From: Alphaproteobacteria bacterium CG1_02_46_17
Lineage (GTDB): Bacteria > Pseudomonadota > Alphaproteobacteria > Micavibrionales > Micavibrionaceae
Length of the DNA: 46,680 bases
Assembly (NCBI GenBank): GCA_001871905.1
Contig: MNUG01000007.1
Location: 59,667 to 106,346, forward strand
Reading direction: 5' to 3'
Made by a program: the position numbers and the translations under genes. Under the pieces are notes generated by a model that worked only from the letters and a program-made list of their open reading frames with translations, was not told the DNA's origin and ran no database searches. Shown here in pieces: positions 9,773-19,750 of the stretch; the first letter of the stretch is position 1, and each line of letters begins with the position of its first letter.

Positions 9773-10195
9773 ATGGCAATCGAACGCACCTTTTCGATTA
9801 TTAAACCTGATGCAACCAAACGTAACCTGACTGGCGCGATTAATGATCGTTTTGAGAAGGCCGGACTGCGTATTGTGGCCCAAAAACGCATTCAGATGAC
9901 TGAAGGTCAGGCTAAAAAATTCTATGAAGTTCATGCCGCGCGTCCGTTTTATGGCGAATTGGTTAGTTTCATGATTTCTGGCCCTGTCGTGGTGCAGGTT
10001 CTGGAAGGCGAGAACGCTGTTCTGAAAAACCGTGAAATCATGGGTGCAACCAACCCCGCAGACGCAGCAGAAGGCACCATCCGTAAGGATTTTGCTGAAA
10101 GCATCGAAGCAAACTCGGTTCATGGATCGGATAGTGCTGAGAATGCGGCAATTGAGATTTCATATTTCTTTGCTGGTTCAGAAATCGTCGGATAA
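9773..10195 (+). CDS. ndk: Nucleoside diphosphate kinase
   Basis: 140 residues, the normal bacterial length. The enzyme transfers the gamma phosphate of ATP to other NDPs through a phosphohistidine and balances cytoplasmic nucleotide pools. Visible signatures are the N-terminal [15 protein letters not shown], the [24 protein letters not shown] segment and the active site NSVHGSDS with His117. The start ATG at 9773 is the only sensible one. The 293 bp upstream are AT-rich and without a gene, and a hairpin terminator follows 40 bp after the stop, so it is probably monocistronic. Confidence 0.97.
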   Translation: MAIERTFSIIKPDATKRNLTGAINDRFEKAGLRIVAQKRIQMTEGQAKKFYEVHAARPFYGELVSFMISGPVVVQVLEGENAVLKNREIMGATNPADAAEGTIRKDFAESIEANSVHGSDSAENAAIEISYFFAGSEIVG

Positions 10196-10233
10196 GTCGT
10201 ATAATCCGCCATTAGTTTACATATTAATTATTG

Positions 10234-10267
10234 ACAGGGATACCTCTTTAGGTTATCCCTGTTTTAT
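10234..10267 (+). terminator. Intrinsic terminator after ndk
   Basis: Nine-base inverted repeat ACAGGGATA / TATCCCTGT separated by an 11-base loop and followed by TTTATCTT. Confidence 0.75.
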
Positions 10268-10307
10268 CTTATAAAAAATAAAACTTATTAAAAAGTGAGC
10301 GTGTGTG

Positions 10308-10541
10308 ATGAAGTGTATGCAAGATGGTCCAGGTTCGCTGGTTTTTACCTTTCAGGAAGCCGGTGTCGAGTTAAGAACCCAATCCCCCCATGGAACTGAA
10401 AATCAAGTTGTCGAAGAGGTCGAACGACTGGTAGCTCAGGCTAAAGAAAAGGCTGGAGTGGTTGATCCCTACGGAGATATCCTCGCAAAATTGAAAGCGC
10501 CGCTTATCATGACAACGGGTGCACGGCGTATTGATCTTTGA
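10308..10541 (+). CDS. Small hypothetical protein
   Basis: 77 residues from the ATG at 10308; a GTG one codon earlier is also possible. I do not recognise it. The protein is soluble and acidic, begins MKCMQDGPGSLVFTFQEAGVELRTQS, continues with a probable helix (QVVEEVERLVAQAKEKAG) and ends with a short hydrophobic strand (APLIMTTGARRIDL). It reads like a genuine coding frame because codon use resembles neighbours and it fills the gap between the ndk terminator and the next gene. The function is unknown. Confidence 0.5.
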   Translation: MKCMQDGPGSLVFTFQEAGVELRTQSPHGTENQVVEEVERLVAQAKEKAGVVDPYGDILAKLKAPLIMTTGARRIDL

Positions 10542-10626
10542 ATTTGACAGTCGTCCCTGTTTTTGGCTATCTCTAAATACTTAAGAAAAAACACATGCAA
10601 AAATCTTGCAGGACAGGGATATACTT

Positions 10627-10950
10627 ATGGTTCAACAATCAGGCGGCAACGTCAGCGACTCTATCCATTCAAATTATTTAAGCGCAAGCCGTGATTTTTA
10701 TCGAGCCTGCAGAGAGAATCTTGGCATTCCTGTTGTTAAGCTGGCCGTGTCGGTGGCTTCAATTGGAGGAGGGATTTTCTTCGCGGCAAATGAAGGCTAT
10801 GCATTGGCTGGTATGATGGGTGTTTTATCTTGCGTGTTTGCGGGCAGTGCAGTCCGAACCGCCCGTGAAAGCGGAGAGCCCATTCTCGAGGCTTATGAGC
10901 GGATGAAATCAGCTAAAGAAAAACTTCAAGCCTCATCATTTCCATCATAA
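10627..10950 (+). CDS. Small putative membrane protein
   Basis: 107 residues from the ATG at 10627, preceded by a good AGGACAGGGA ribosome site; an earlier in-frame TTG lacks one. Two hydrophobic segments are visible, about residues 34-52 (VVKLAVSVASIGGGIFFAA) and 58-75 (ALAGMMGVLSCVFAGSAV), followed by a charged cytoplasmic helix (EAYERMKSAKEKLQ). No family is recognised. A terminator shared with the convergent pnt operon follows directly. Confidence 0.55.
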   Translation: MVQQSGGNVSDSIHSNYLSASRDFYRACRENLGIPVVKLAVSVASIGGGIFFAANEGYALAGMMGVLSCVFAGSAVRTARESGEPILEAYERMKSAKEKLQASSFPS

Positions 10951-10954
10951 TCAA

Positions 10955-10979
10955 AAAGCCCCGTTGAATTCGGGGCTTT
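10955..10979. terminator. Bidirectional intrinsic terminator
   Basis: AAAGCCCCG / CGGGGCTTT with a 7-base loop. T-rich tails lie on both sides (TTT then C on plus; five T on minus), so it can serve both the small membrane protein gene and pntB. Confidence 0.8.
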
Positions 10980-10997
10980 CCTGAATTTTCTTTATGT

Positions 10998-12389
10998 TTA
11001 AGCATCCATTGCTTTGACAATCTCTTCGGTCATTTTCTTGGCATCGCCCAACAGCATCAGTGTGTTATCAGCAAAAAAGAGTGGGTTATCTACCCCTGCG
11101 TAACCTGCACCCATTGACCTCTTTACAAAGAGAACAGTTTTTGCACGATCTACATCGAGAATCGGCATACCGTAGATCGGCGAAGACGGATCCGTGCGTG
11201 CGGCAGGGTTGGTGATGTCATTAGCGCCAATGACGTAGGCGACATCGGCTTGGGCGAAATCACGGTTGATATCTTCCAGTTCAAAGACCTCGTCATATGG
11301 GACATTGGCTTCAGCCAAGAGAACGTTCATGTGACCGGGCATCCGTCCGGCAACAGGATGAATGGCAAACTTGACTTCAACCCCGTGTGCTTTGAGGGTA
11401 TCGGCCATTTCACGCAGAACGTGTTGTGCTTGTGCCACCGCCATTCCGTATCCGGGGACGATAATCACTTTCGCTGCGTTTTTCATGATAAAGGCAGCAT
11501 CATCGGCTGACCCGATTTTGGCAGCTTTATCGGAGGGGCCTTTGACGGCAGCACTTCCTGCCTCTGCGCCAAACCCACCCAGAATAACATTGAGGAAAGA
11601 GCGATTCATTCCTTTACACATGATGTAGGAGAGGATGGCTCCTGATGCACCGACCAGCGCCCCTGTAATAATCAGCAGAGGGTTTTGCAGTGTGAACCCG
11701 ATCCCTGCTGCGGCCCATCCGGAATAGGAGTTGAGCATCGAGACGATCACCGGCATATCCGCACCGCCTATCGGGATAATCAACAAGATACCCAGAACCA
11801 GAGACAACAGGATAATTGCCCAGAATATGGCTCCACTTTCCGACATACACAGCATAACGACCAGAGCGACCAGAGCGAGTGCAATGATCGCATTGATAAG
11901 ATGCTGTCCAACAAAGGTAACTGGCTTGCCCGAGATTACACCTTGCAACTTACCCCATGCAATGATTGACCCTGTAAAGGTGATTGCTCCGATGGCAACG
12001 CCCAAGGACATTTCAATCAGAGAAGACATGTGAATATTCCCGGGAGAACCGATGCCATAGGCTTCCGGATTGTGGAAGGCTGCGACGGCTACGCAGACTG
12101 CCGCCAGACCAACGAGAGAGTGGAAGGCCGCAACGAGTTGAGGCAAAGCCGTCATCTGGATCTTTACGGCTGTGACAGCACCTATTGTGCCGCCGATAAT
12201 AATACCGGAAATAATCAAGGCGTAAGACTGGACGTTTGGTGTAGATAAGGTGGTGGCAATCGCCAAGCCCATCCCAAGCATTCCAAAGTTTAATCCTTGG
12301 CGGGCGCTTTCAGGGTGTGATAATCCGCGTAGTGCCAGAATGAAAAGCACGGAGGATGCAAGATAGAGAAGGGATGCAAATTCAGCCAT
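10998..12389 (-). CDS. pntB: NAD(P) transhydrogenase subunit beta
   Basis: 463 residues. PntB carries half of the membrane proton channel and the NADP(H)-binding domain III of the inner-membrane transhydrogenase, which makes NADPH from NADH at the expense of the proton gradient. Around nine hydrophobic helices occupy residues 1-260. The C-terminal domain has the NADP-binding GYGMAVAQAQ motif, a VAYVIGANDITNPAA strand and the lid KRSMGAGYAGVDNPLFF. It is the last gene of a three-gene minus-strand operon with short spacers (36 and 30 bp). Confidence 0.97.
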   Translation of the reverse strand: MAEFASLLYLASSVLFILALRGLSHPESARQGLNFGMLGMGLAIATTLSTPNVQSYALIISGIIIGGTIGAVTAVKIQMTALPQLVAAFHSLVGLAAVCVAVAAFHNPEAYGIGSPGNIHMSSLIEMSLGVAIGAITFTGSIIAWGKLQGVISGKPVTFVGQHLINAIIALALVALVVMLCMSESGAIFWAIILLSLVLGILLIIPIGGADMPVIVSMLNSYSGWAAAGIGFTLQNPLLIITGALVGASGAILSYIMCKGMNRSFLNVILGGFGAEAGSAAVKGPSDKAAKIGSADDAAFIMKNAAKVIIVPGYGMAVAQAQHVLREMADTLKAHGVEVKFAIHPVAGRMPGHMNVLLAEANVPYDEVFELEDINRDFAQADVAYVIGANDITNPAARTDPSSPIYGMPILDVDRAKTVLFVKRSMGAGYAGVDNPLFFADNTLMLLGDAKKMTEEIVKAMDA

Positions 12390-12425
12390 AATTCTTACTT
12401 TCTTTTTCGTTCGTTCTTTTCAGGG

Positions 12426-12836
12426 TTACGATTTCTTTTTGAACATATGTAGCATGCGGCGGGTGACGATAAATCCGCCAAAGATATTGATGGACACCAA
12501 TATCACAGCGATGAACCCTACGACTTTCGAGAAGCTGGTTGCTTCCGGGCCTGCCGCAATCAAAGCTCCGACAATGATGACAGAAGAAATTGCGTTTGTG
12601 ATCGCCATAAGTGGAGAGTGGAGTGCAGGGGTTACGCGCCAGACCACATAATATCCGACGAAGCAGGCGAGAACGAAGATGGTCAAGCCCATAGTCAGGA
12701 AGTCGCTGTTATGTCCCATGGCAAAGCTGTAAGATGTAACATCTTTTGCCAGACTGTCTGCTTGAGCGGAGAGTTGTTGAGCCAGATTTGAAACCTGACT
12801 TGCTTGATCGGCGATTGCGTTTTGCGGGTCAGCCAT
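12426..12836 (-). CDS. pntAB: NAD(P) transhydrogenase subunit alpha part 2 (membrane segment)
   Basis: 136 residues. A variable, Q/A-rich N-terminus is followed by three hydrophobic helices ([57 protein letters not shown]) and the ending [11 protein letters not shown]. This is the detached membrane part of PntA; splitting PntA into two chains is usual in Alphaproteobacteria such as Rhodospirillum. It lies between pntAA and pntB, as expected for the operon. Confidence 0.95.
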   Translation of the reverse strand: MADPQNAIADQASQVSNLAQQLSAQADSLAKDVTSYSFAMGHNSDFLTMGLTIFVLACFVGYYVVWRVTPALHSPLMAITNAISSVIIVGALIAAGPEATSFSKVVGFIAVILVSINIFGGFIVTRRMLHMFKKKS

Positions 12837-12866
12837 TTTTGTTACCTCGTGTTCTTGAATTTATTT

Positions 12867-13991
12867 CTATTGAAAATTGGGATGAACGATCTGGCCATCT
12901 TTGGTCAGAACACTTGCTTTTACAATGTCGTCTTCCATGTCGAGAGAAAGCTCTCCATCCTTGTTGACGAGAATGCCAAGAAGGTTCAGCAGGTTGCGGG
13001 CATAAAGAGAAGATGCATCTGTTGCCACGCGTGATGGAACATTCAAGTATCCGATAATCTTAACGCCGTTGATTTCGACAATCTCGCCGGGTTTGGACAA
13101 GGCGCAATTTCCACCCTGTTCTACAGCAAGATCAACAATGATAGAGCCGGGCTTCATAGATCTGACCATGTTTTCGGTGACCAGAACTGGCGCAGGGCGT
13201 CCGGGAATTAAAGCAGTTGTAATCACAATATCTTGTTTGACTAGAGTTTCTGCAACCAAGGCGGCTTGTTTTTGTTTGAAGTCATCAGACATTTCTTTGG
13301 CGTATCCACCTGCGGTTTCTGCCTGCTTCATTTCTTCACTTTCAACCATGACAAAACTTGCACCCAAAGACTGAACTTGTTCCTTGGCTGCCGGACGGAC
13401 ATCGGTGGCTGACACAATAGCGCCCAGACGTTTCGCCGTGGCAATGGCCTGAAGTCCTGCGACACCTGCACCCATCACAAAGACGCGGGCAGGGGCGATG
13501 GTTCCTGCGGCAGTCATCATCATCGGGAAAGCGCGGGTATAAAGAGACGCCGCATCAAGGACGGCTTTGTATCCGGCCAAGTTTGATTGTGAAGAAAGGA
13601 CATCCATTGCCTGAGCACGCGTAATACGCGGAACCAGTTCCATAGAAATGGTGGTGACATCAGCATGAGCAAAGGAAGAAATCTTTTGTGGGTTATTGTA
13701 AGGCGAGAGCATGCCTACCAATAAAGCCCCCTTTTTCATTCTGGGCAACTCGGCAGGTGATTGCACACATAATATAATGTCTGCATCTTTTGCGGCTTTA
13801 TCATTATCCGGTGCCAGCGTGGCTCCTGCTGCCTCGAATTCAGAATCGATATAGGAGGCATGGAGACCTGCTCCGCTTACAACAGATACCGAGAAACCCT
13901 TCGCAATATATTTTTTTACGGTTTCTGGTGTGGTGGCAACGCGGCCCTCGAATTCGGCAGTTTCCTTTAATACGGCAATTTTCAAAGCCAT
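12867..13991 (-). CDS. pntAA: NAD(P) transhydrogenase subunit alpha part 1 (NAD-binding)
   Basis: 374 residues, soluble. It holds domain I, which binds NAD(H) and exchanges hydride with PntB domain III at the cytoplasmic face. The sequence begins MALKIAVLKETAEFEGRVATTP as in alanine dehydrogenase/PntA N-domains and contains the Rossmann motif VFVMGAGVAGLQAIATAKRLG, RPAAKEQVQSLGA and IVDLAVEQGGNCALS. The start is supported by an AAGGATAACAGGAC region upstream of the ATG. It is the first gene of pntAA-pntAB-pntB. Confidence 0.96.
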   Translation of the reverse strand: MALKIAVLKETAEFEGRVATTPETVKKYIAKGFSVSVVSGAGLHASYIDSEFEAAGATLAPDNDKAAKDADIILCVQSPAELPRMKKGALLVGMLSPYNNPQKISSFAHADVTTISMELVPRITRAQAMDVLSSQSNLAGYKAVLDAASLYTRAFPMMMTAAGTIAPARVFVMGAGVAGLQAIATAKRLGAIVSATDVRPAAKEQVQSLGASFVMVESEEMKQAETAGGYAKEMSDDFKQKQAALVAETLVKQDIVITTALIPGRPAPVLVTENMVRSMKPGSIIVDLAVEQGGNCALSKPGEIVEINGVKIIGYLNVPSRVATDASSLYARNLLNLLGILVNKDGELSLDMEDDIVKASVLTKDGQIVHPNFQ

Positions 13992-14100
13992 GTCCTGTTA
14001 TCCTTATCTCATTATCGTTTTTGAGACGGCCAGTTTGCCCCAAGGATAGAGGTTTGAAAAGGTCTAGAGCAGGATATTTGAAGTTATCAACAAATAGGCC

Positions 14101-14958
14101 TTATTTAAGCAGTTCGTTAAAAGCACTTATCTGTAGCAAAAGGGTGGTGAGTTCGCGTTCTGGCAAAGGTTTCGTAAAATAGTACCCTTGTCCGAAGCGG
14201 CAGCCCATCTCGCCCAATTTTAGGGCCTCTTCTTTATGCTCGATGCCCTCGGCGATAACTTCGATATTTCTTGCCTTGGCTTCGGCAATGATTGTTTTGA
14301 CCAATTCGTAAGCTTTGGGAACAGTGAGAATGTCCTTGATAACCAGATGGTCGATTTTGACCGTGCTGATTGGAAAATCATCCATGTGCTTGAAAAAGAC
14401 ATTAGGATCGCCCAGACCATAGTCATCAATGGCGATTTTTAGACCTGTTTTTCGACACAACCCCAAAATAGCCTTGGAATTTTCACGCTGATTTTTCAGA
14501 AGTTCACCGGTGATCTCCAATTGTACTTGTATCGGGCGGACATCACTGGCGCTGATAACATTATACATTTCGTCCAGAAAGCTTTCATCGGCCAGATCGC
14601 TGGGGCTGAAATTCACACTCATATAGATGTGTTCGTTGTGCCCGACGTGGCTCTCCAGACGCTTTAAGGCACGGATGGCTTCTTTTAGGGCCCATTTACT
14701 GGCCTCGACGATTAATCCGGTATGTTCGGCGACAGGAATGAAGATTCCGGGGGAAATAAATCCCCGCTCGGGGTGATTCCAACGCATCAGGGTTTCAAAG
14801 CCAGCCACCAGTCCGGTTTTAAGGTGGACAATTGGTTGATAATAAAGAGAAAGTTGGTGACCCAGCATAGCTTGCTGGAACTCGCTTGCAAGTTCGCGTT
14901 CCGGAATCTGATCCGGAGGTGTGTCTGGAGGGGAAACTGCTTTTTCTTCTGGATTCAT
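14101..14958 (-). CDS. EAL-domain protein (cyclic-di-GMP phosphodiesterase candidate)
   Basis: 285 residues consisting of a short tail and one EAL domain, with no sensory or GGDEF domain. EAL enzymes cut cyclic-di-GMP to pGpG and so favour motility over attachment. Landmarks are LYYQPIVHLKTGLVAGFETLMRW (ETL in place of EAL, catalytic Glu kept), MSVNFSPSDL (Asn), LEITGELL (Glu), IAIDDYGLGD (Asp-Asp), VKIDHLVIKD (Lys), VIAEGIEH (Glu) and GCRFGQGYYFTKPL (Gln). The metal ligands look complete, although loop 6 reads DDYGLGDPN instead of the usual DDFGTGYSS, which may lower dimerisation-dependent activity. Close to the Tad pilus genes, a role in surface behaviour is plausible but inferred. Confidence 0.88.
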   Translation of the reverse strand: MNPEEKAVSPPDTPPDQIPERELASEFQQAMLGHQLSLYYQPIVHLKTGLVAGFETLMRWNHPERGFISPGIFIPVAEHTGLIVEASKWALKEAIRALKRLESHVGHNEHIYMSVNFSPSDLADESFLDEMYNVISASDVRPIQVQLEITGELLKNQRENSKAILGLCRKTGLKIAIDDYGLGDPNVFFKHMDDFPISTVKIDHLVIKDILTVPKAYELVKTIIAEAKARNIEVIAEGIEHKEEALKLGEMGCRFGQGYYFTKPLPERELTTLLLQISAFNELLK

Positions 14959-15109
14959 TGGCTTTTGCTTGAAAAATTGTCCTTGTGCAGGGGATGTACT
15001 GCCCCGAGTGTGCCCGAAAGGGTTTAGAGAAGAGTTAACATGAACTTCGTCTATTGTAAAAACCTATGTGAATAATGTAAAAATCACCTAAATTATGGAT
15101 GAAATCTTC

Positions 15110-15137
15110 TTGACAGGGGCTATGGCGAACTTGTAGT
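15110..15137 (+). promoter_or_regulatory. Candidate sigma-70-type promoter of rpmJ
   Basis: TTGACA at 15110-15115 and TGTAGT at 15132-15137, spaced by 16 bp, about 40 bp before the rpmJ start codon. The -35 is perfect and the -10 matches four of six consensus bases. Confidence 0.45.
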
Positions 15138-15177
15138 GTCCGGTCTCCAAAAGAAGACTAAATTAAGGATTTTAGCG

Positions 15178-15303
15178 ATGAAAGTCGTCAATTCACTCAA
15201 GACACTTAAAACCCGTGACCGTAATTGCCGCGTTGTTCGCCGCAAGGGACGTGTTTACGTCATCAACAAGAAAAACCCACGTTTCAAGGCACGTCAGGGC
15301 TAA
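15178..15303 (+). CDS. rpmJ: 50S ribosomal protein L36 (type B, 41 residues)
   Basis: 41 residues; the gene is short enough to be missed by automatic ORF calls. It begins [17 protein letters not shown], continues [15 protein letters not shown] and ends PRFKARQG, which is the alphaproteobacterial L36 pattern. Only one cysteine is present, so the zinc ribbon of the four-ligand form is absent. It is a highly basic protein of the large ribosomal subunit. AAGGA lies about 10 bp upstream of the ATG, and a good promoter lies further up. Confidence 0.95.
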   Translation: MKVVNSLKTLKTRDRNCRVVRRKGRVYVINKKNPRFKARQG

Positions 15304-15361
15304 TTGTTCGACCGTTCGGGTTATTTGGCTCTGACCTTGGGTGGCTTGTTCACTTAAGTAA

Positions 15362-16546
<1,185 letters not shown>

Positions 16547-16547
16547 T

Positions 16548-16913
16548 ATGATAAAAAGTTATGCAGCGTTTCTTGATAGTCCCAAAAGTCCATTTCGGGC
16601 GATGGAAGTCTCTTTTGATTTGACTGAACTTGATATCCAGAAAAAAATTGCCGCCTATGTGAATGAAAAGAGACTTACTCCTCTTCCAGTTGGTGCAACC
16701 AATTACATGGTTGTTACAACGGAAACTCCGCAATTGGCGGCCAACTTTGCCAAATCTTTCGGTCTTGTTTATTTAAGCGTTGAACAAATGCGAGCCAAAA
16801 GGCTTGATGAAATTAACGCAAAAAACACAAAAGCAGATTTTGGAAAAGGATGGGAAGAAATGGCCCGTGGATTTGATTCCTTCTCTGAGCTTTTCGGTGG
16901 CCCGCGTCGTTAA
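16548..16913 (+). CDS. Hypothetical protein following mreB
   Basis: 121 residues; the ATG lies 1 bp after the mreB stop, with a GGAGCAT ribosome site inside mreB, so the two are almost certainly co-transcribed. I do not recognise the family. It appears soluble with mixed alpha/beta character (TPLPVGATNYMVVTTETPQLAANFAKSFG) and an acidic/basic C-terminal helix ending FSELFGGPRR. Coupling to mreB suggests an envelope-related or regulatory role, which is inference. Confidence 0.6.
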   Translation: MIKSYAAFLDSPKSPFRAMEVSFDLTELDIQKKIAAYVNEKRLTPLPVGATNYMVVTTETPQLAANFAKSFGLVYLSVEQMRAKRLDEINAKNTKADFGKGWEEMARGFDSFSELFGGPRR

Positions 16914-16992
16914 GTTCTGGTTTGAAGTGTAGGAGCTCTTTTCCTTTTTCTTTTCTCTCGACAAGAATAATGCTCCCTCTATACTCAGACGA

Positions 16993-17604
16993 ATGGATAT
17001 CTTTTTAGCCGCCTTTATCACTCTGTTTGTGATTGTTGATCCGCTGGGAACCTCTGCTGTGTTTCCCAGCCTTGTTCGTGGGCAAACGAAGCCTCAGGTG
17101 CTCTCTATTGCCATTAAGGCATCTATTGTTGCGGCATTGATCCTTGTCCTTTTCGGGATTGGTGGTGAGGCGCTTCTCCATTATTTGGGAATTTCTATTC
17201 CGGCATTCCGTATTGCGGGTGGATTGTTGCTGTTCGTTACGGGGTTCCGCATGATTATGGGCTATCACGATCAGGATCAGGTGGAATCGGAAAAGAGCAT
17301 CTATCAGGATCGTTCCGATGTTGCTGTTTTTCCATTGGCGATACCTCTTCTGGCTGGCCCTGGCAGCATGACTGCCGCATTGTTGCATATGACCAATGTC
17401 AGCAGTGCTTTTGACAAAGGGATGGTTGTGGCGGCAATTATTGCTGTGCAGGTTATTTCTTTTGTATCAATGCTGGGTGCAGAAAGACTGGTAAAGGTCT
17501 TTGGTTCGATGGGCAGTACGTTATTGGCTAGATTGGTCGGGATTTTGATGGCGGCTATGGCGGTTCAGTTCCTGATTGATGGTTTGAAGCAAATTATTCT
17601 ATAA
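16993..17604 (+). CDS. MarC family integral membrane protein
   Basis: 203 residues with six hydrophobic helices, as in MarC/YchE proteins. The family signature FVIVDPLGTSAVFPSLV is in helix 1, and helix 4 is preceded by AIPLLAGPGSMTAALLHM, the other conserved patch. These proteins sit in the inner membrane; their biochemical role is unsettled, and the old link to antibiotic resistance has not held up. It could be transcribed with mreB and the small gene upstream (gap 79 bp). Confidence 0.88.
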   Translation: MDIFLAAFITLFVIVDPLGTSAVFPSLVRGQTKPQVLSIAIKASIVAALILVLFGIGGEALLHYLGISIPAFRIAGGLLLFVTGFRMIMGYHDQDQVESEKSIYQDRSDVAVFPLAIPLLAGPGSMTAALLHMTNVSSAFDKGMVVAAIIAVQVISFVSMLGAERLVKVFGSMGSTLLARLVGILMAAMAVQFLIDGLKQIIL

Positions 17605-17771
17605 AACTTGATTCTGGCGTATTTTCTGATCAGGAAGACAAGGCTTTTTCTTCAATTTCACTATTTCAAATTTGAAGCAAATTTCATTTGTATTTCTGAC
17701 AAATTCTTAATGCACTGTTTTTTCAGGCCTTTTGCTAAGTATCTGTAATTTATATGGAAATTGAAACATCA

Positions 17772-17787
17772 TTAACGCACCTTTAAC
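17772..17787 (+). promoter_or_regulatory. CtrA-type binding site upstream of flp
   Basis: TTAA, seven bases, then TTAAC: a perfect match to the full CtrA consensus TTAA-N7-TTAA(C). It lies about 75 bp before the pilin start codon, a suitable place for activation. In Caulobacter the homologous pilA gene is CtrA-activated; control here is inferred from the site. Confidence 0.6.
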
Positions 17788-17861
17788 CGTTTCCGGCTTA
17801 TTCTTGAGATGTAAGGATTGAGCTTTACTAATAAGAGATCTTGCTGGAAAAGGAGAAACAC

Positions 17862-18053
17862 ATGCTGAAACTTATTGCTTTTGTACAGGCTTATAAAGCC
17901 AAAGAAGACGGTGCGACCGCTATTGAATATGCGCTGATTGCATCTGGTATTGCTTTGTTGATTGTATCTGCTGTTTATCTGTTCGGTGGTCAGTTGGAAA
18001 CAACATTCACCAATATGACAGATACGCTGGCTAACGGTCCTGCTGCTCCGTAG
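17862..18053 (+). CDS. flp: Flp/Fap-type major pilin
   Basis: 63 residues from the ATG at 17862, chosen for the strong AAAGGAG site 7-8 bases upstream (an in-frame upstream start has none). After a basic leader (MLKLIAFVQAYKAKEDG) comes the class IVb processing motif G / ATAIEYALIASG with Glu at +5 and Tyr at +6, then a hydrophobic polymerisation helix. The mature pilin is about 46 residues. It is cleaved by CpaA and assembled by the Tad machine encoded downstream into adhesive pili. A terminator follows, so the abundant pilin transcript can be separate from the assembly genes. Confidence 0.93.
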   Translation: MLKLIAFVQAYKAKEDGATAIEYALIASGIALLIVSAVYLFGGQLETTFTNMTDTLANGPAAP

Positions 18054-18088
18054 TTGTGAGGCGTACTTTCTGTTGATAATTTATGCGG

Positions 18089-18115
18089 AAGCCCGCCCGG
18101 TTGGGTGGGCTTTTG
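18089..18115 (+). terminator. Intrinsic terminator after the pilin gene
   Basis: AAGCCCGCCC / GGGTGGGCTT stem of ten pairs (one G-T) around GGTT, followed by TTTT. It probably limits read-through from the strongly expressed pilin gene into cpaA. Confidence 0.85.
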
Positions 18116-18175
18116 ACTGCCAATTTCTGAATATCTTCCTTTGATCTTTCTTCAACTTATAAATCAGAAAATTAC

Positions 18176-18721
18176 ATGATCGGTTTTATTTTATTCTTGT
18201 TCGGGGTGATCGTAACCCTTGGTATGTGCGGTCTTGCGGCTTGGTCGGATTTTCGTGGATTTCGCATACCCAATATCGTCTCTCTCGTTATTCTTGGAAT
18301 GTTTATCGTTACCTATGCGGGTTTATCGGCGCTGGGGGAACGCGAGATTATCTTTATGCCTCTCAAGTCCCATATCGGGGCTGCTCTTTTGGTTCTCGTT
18401 GTGACGCTGGCGATGTTTGCGCTCAAGCAGTTTGGGGCAGGGGATTCCAAATTTGCAACTGTGATTGCTTTATGGGTCGGCTTATCTGGTCTGGTTCCAT
18501 TCCTTCTTTATATGTCTCTGGCTGGTGGTGTTATTGCCATCATTTCTCTGGTGCTCAAGAAAAAGAAAATTTTTACCAATCCCCCTGAAGGAAGTTGGAT
18601 TGATAAGGCACAGCAGGGATATCCCTCTGTTCCATATGGCATAGCTCTTGCACTAGGAGCTTTGGCTGCGTTTATTTTTGAGGGGTATCTCGATTTTTCA
18701 AGATGGAGTGAAGTATTCTGA
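18176..18721 (+). CDS. cpaA: Prepilin peptidase CpaA/TadV
   Basis: 181 residues, all membrane helices and short loops. It is an A24-family aspartic protease that removes the leader of Flp prepilin in the inner membrane. The two catalytic aspartates are Asp25 (AAWSDFRGFRIPN) and Asp90 in the GxGD motif (QFGAGDSKFAT). It lacks the N-methylase domain of PilD, as is usual for CpaA. It is the first assembly gene of the Tad cluster. Confidence 0.92.
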   Translation: MIGFILFLFGVIVTLGMCGLAAWSDFRGFRIPNIVSLVILGMFIVTYAGLSALGEREIIFMPLKSHIGAALLVLVVTLAMFALKQFGAGDSKFATVIALWVGLSGLVPFLLYMSLAGGVIAIISLVLKKKKIFTNPPEGSWIDKAQQGYPSVPYGIALALGALAAFIFEGYLDFSRWSEVF

Positions 18722-18836
18722 AAAATGTATTTATGGTTTGTTAAAATGTCTGGGTTATGTGTGGAGATGGCTAAATCTTTCTTGTCTTGTATCCTCACCA
18801 ACCTCAAATCAATTTTTATGACGACTGGATTTCATT

Positions 18837-19682
18837 ATGAATAAAAATATTCTGATAGTGATGAGTGGAGGATTTCTGGTCGCGTTGTTGGTTGCGATTA
18901 TTGTTCAGGCCAGTTTCGGATCAAAAAAAGAAGGCATGGTTGAAATTCTTGTTGCCGCAAAACCCTTGAAAACCGGAGATGTTGTTGCGGAAGGAAATTT
19001 CAAATGGCAGGAATGGCCCGAGGTATCGGTTATTCAAGGCGTTATCCGTCGCGATAAAAGTAAAAAAATGTCTGATATGGCATCTGGTCGTCTGCGCCGC
19101 AGTATGGAAGCCGGAGAGCCTTTGTTTCCAACCTATTTGACATCTGCTGGTCACGGTAATGTTCTGGCCGCCGGCATGGAGCAGGGTATGAGGGCGATGG
19201 CGATTAAAGTTTCTGCAGAATCTATGGTGGGTGGATTTATTTCCCCAGGAGATCGTGTGGATGTTTTATTAACCTATCAGGTTCGCTTGTCGGGAAGCGA
19301 ACAGGATGAGATCGCCGATAAAGTTAGTCGTCATGCGACTCAAACTGTTATGGAGAATGTTAAAGTTCTGGCGATCGACCAGAATGCCGCAAAAGATGAT
19401 GGCACTAAAGCAAAGGTTGGTCGCACCGTGACTTTGGAAGTTGACGTGAAAGGTGCGGAGCGTTTGGCTCTGGCAGGCGAGATGGGAGATCTGTCTTTGA
19501 TATTGCGGGCATTGGGTGACAATCAGTCAAGTGCTTCCAGAAAACAACCTTTTACCACTGATGTGGAGGTCGGGGCTGTTTTGAAGGAGATAGGTGAAAT
19601 GAAAAAGAACTCTGGTGGGAGTTCTGATATTGTGCGAGTCTATAATGGGCAAAGCATAGAGAATGTGAATGTCCGTCGATAG
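18837..19682 (+). CDS. cpaB: Flp pilus assembly protein CpaB/RcpC
   Basis: 281 residues. One N-terminal membrane helix (ILIVMSGGFLVALLVAIIVQ) is followed by an SAF domain (VEILVAAKPLKTGDVVAEGNFKWQEWP) and a C-terminal RcpC domain with GGFISPGDRVDVLLTYQV. The family is periplasmic and is needed with the secretin for a stable outer-membrane channel. It is followed 68 bp later by the secretin gene. Confidence 0.92.
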   Translation: MNKNILIVMSGGFLVALLVAIIVQASFGSKKEGMVEILVAAKPLKTGDVVAEGNFKWQEWPEVSVIQGVIRRDKSKKMSDMASGRLRRSMEAGEPLFPTYLTSAGHGNVLAAGMEQGMRAMAIKVSAESMVGGFISPGDRVDVLLTYQVRLSGSEQDEIADKVSRHATQTVMENVKVLAIDQNAAKDDGTKAKVGRTVTLEVDVKGAERLALAGEMGDLSLILRALGDNQSSASRKQPFTTDVEVGAVLKEIGEMKKNSGGSSDIVRVYNGQSIENVNVRR

Positions 19683-19750
19683 GTTGTTTCTTTAATCTTC
19701 TGTGGGCTCTCCACGTACTTTTCTAACGTTTGAAACAAAAGGCAAAGTAA

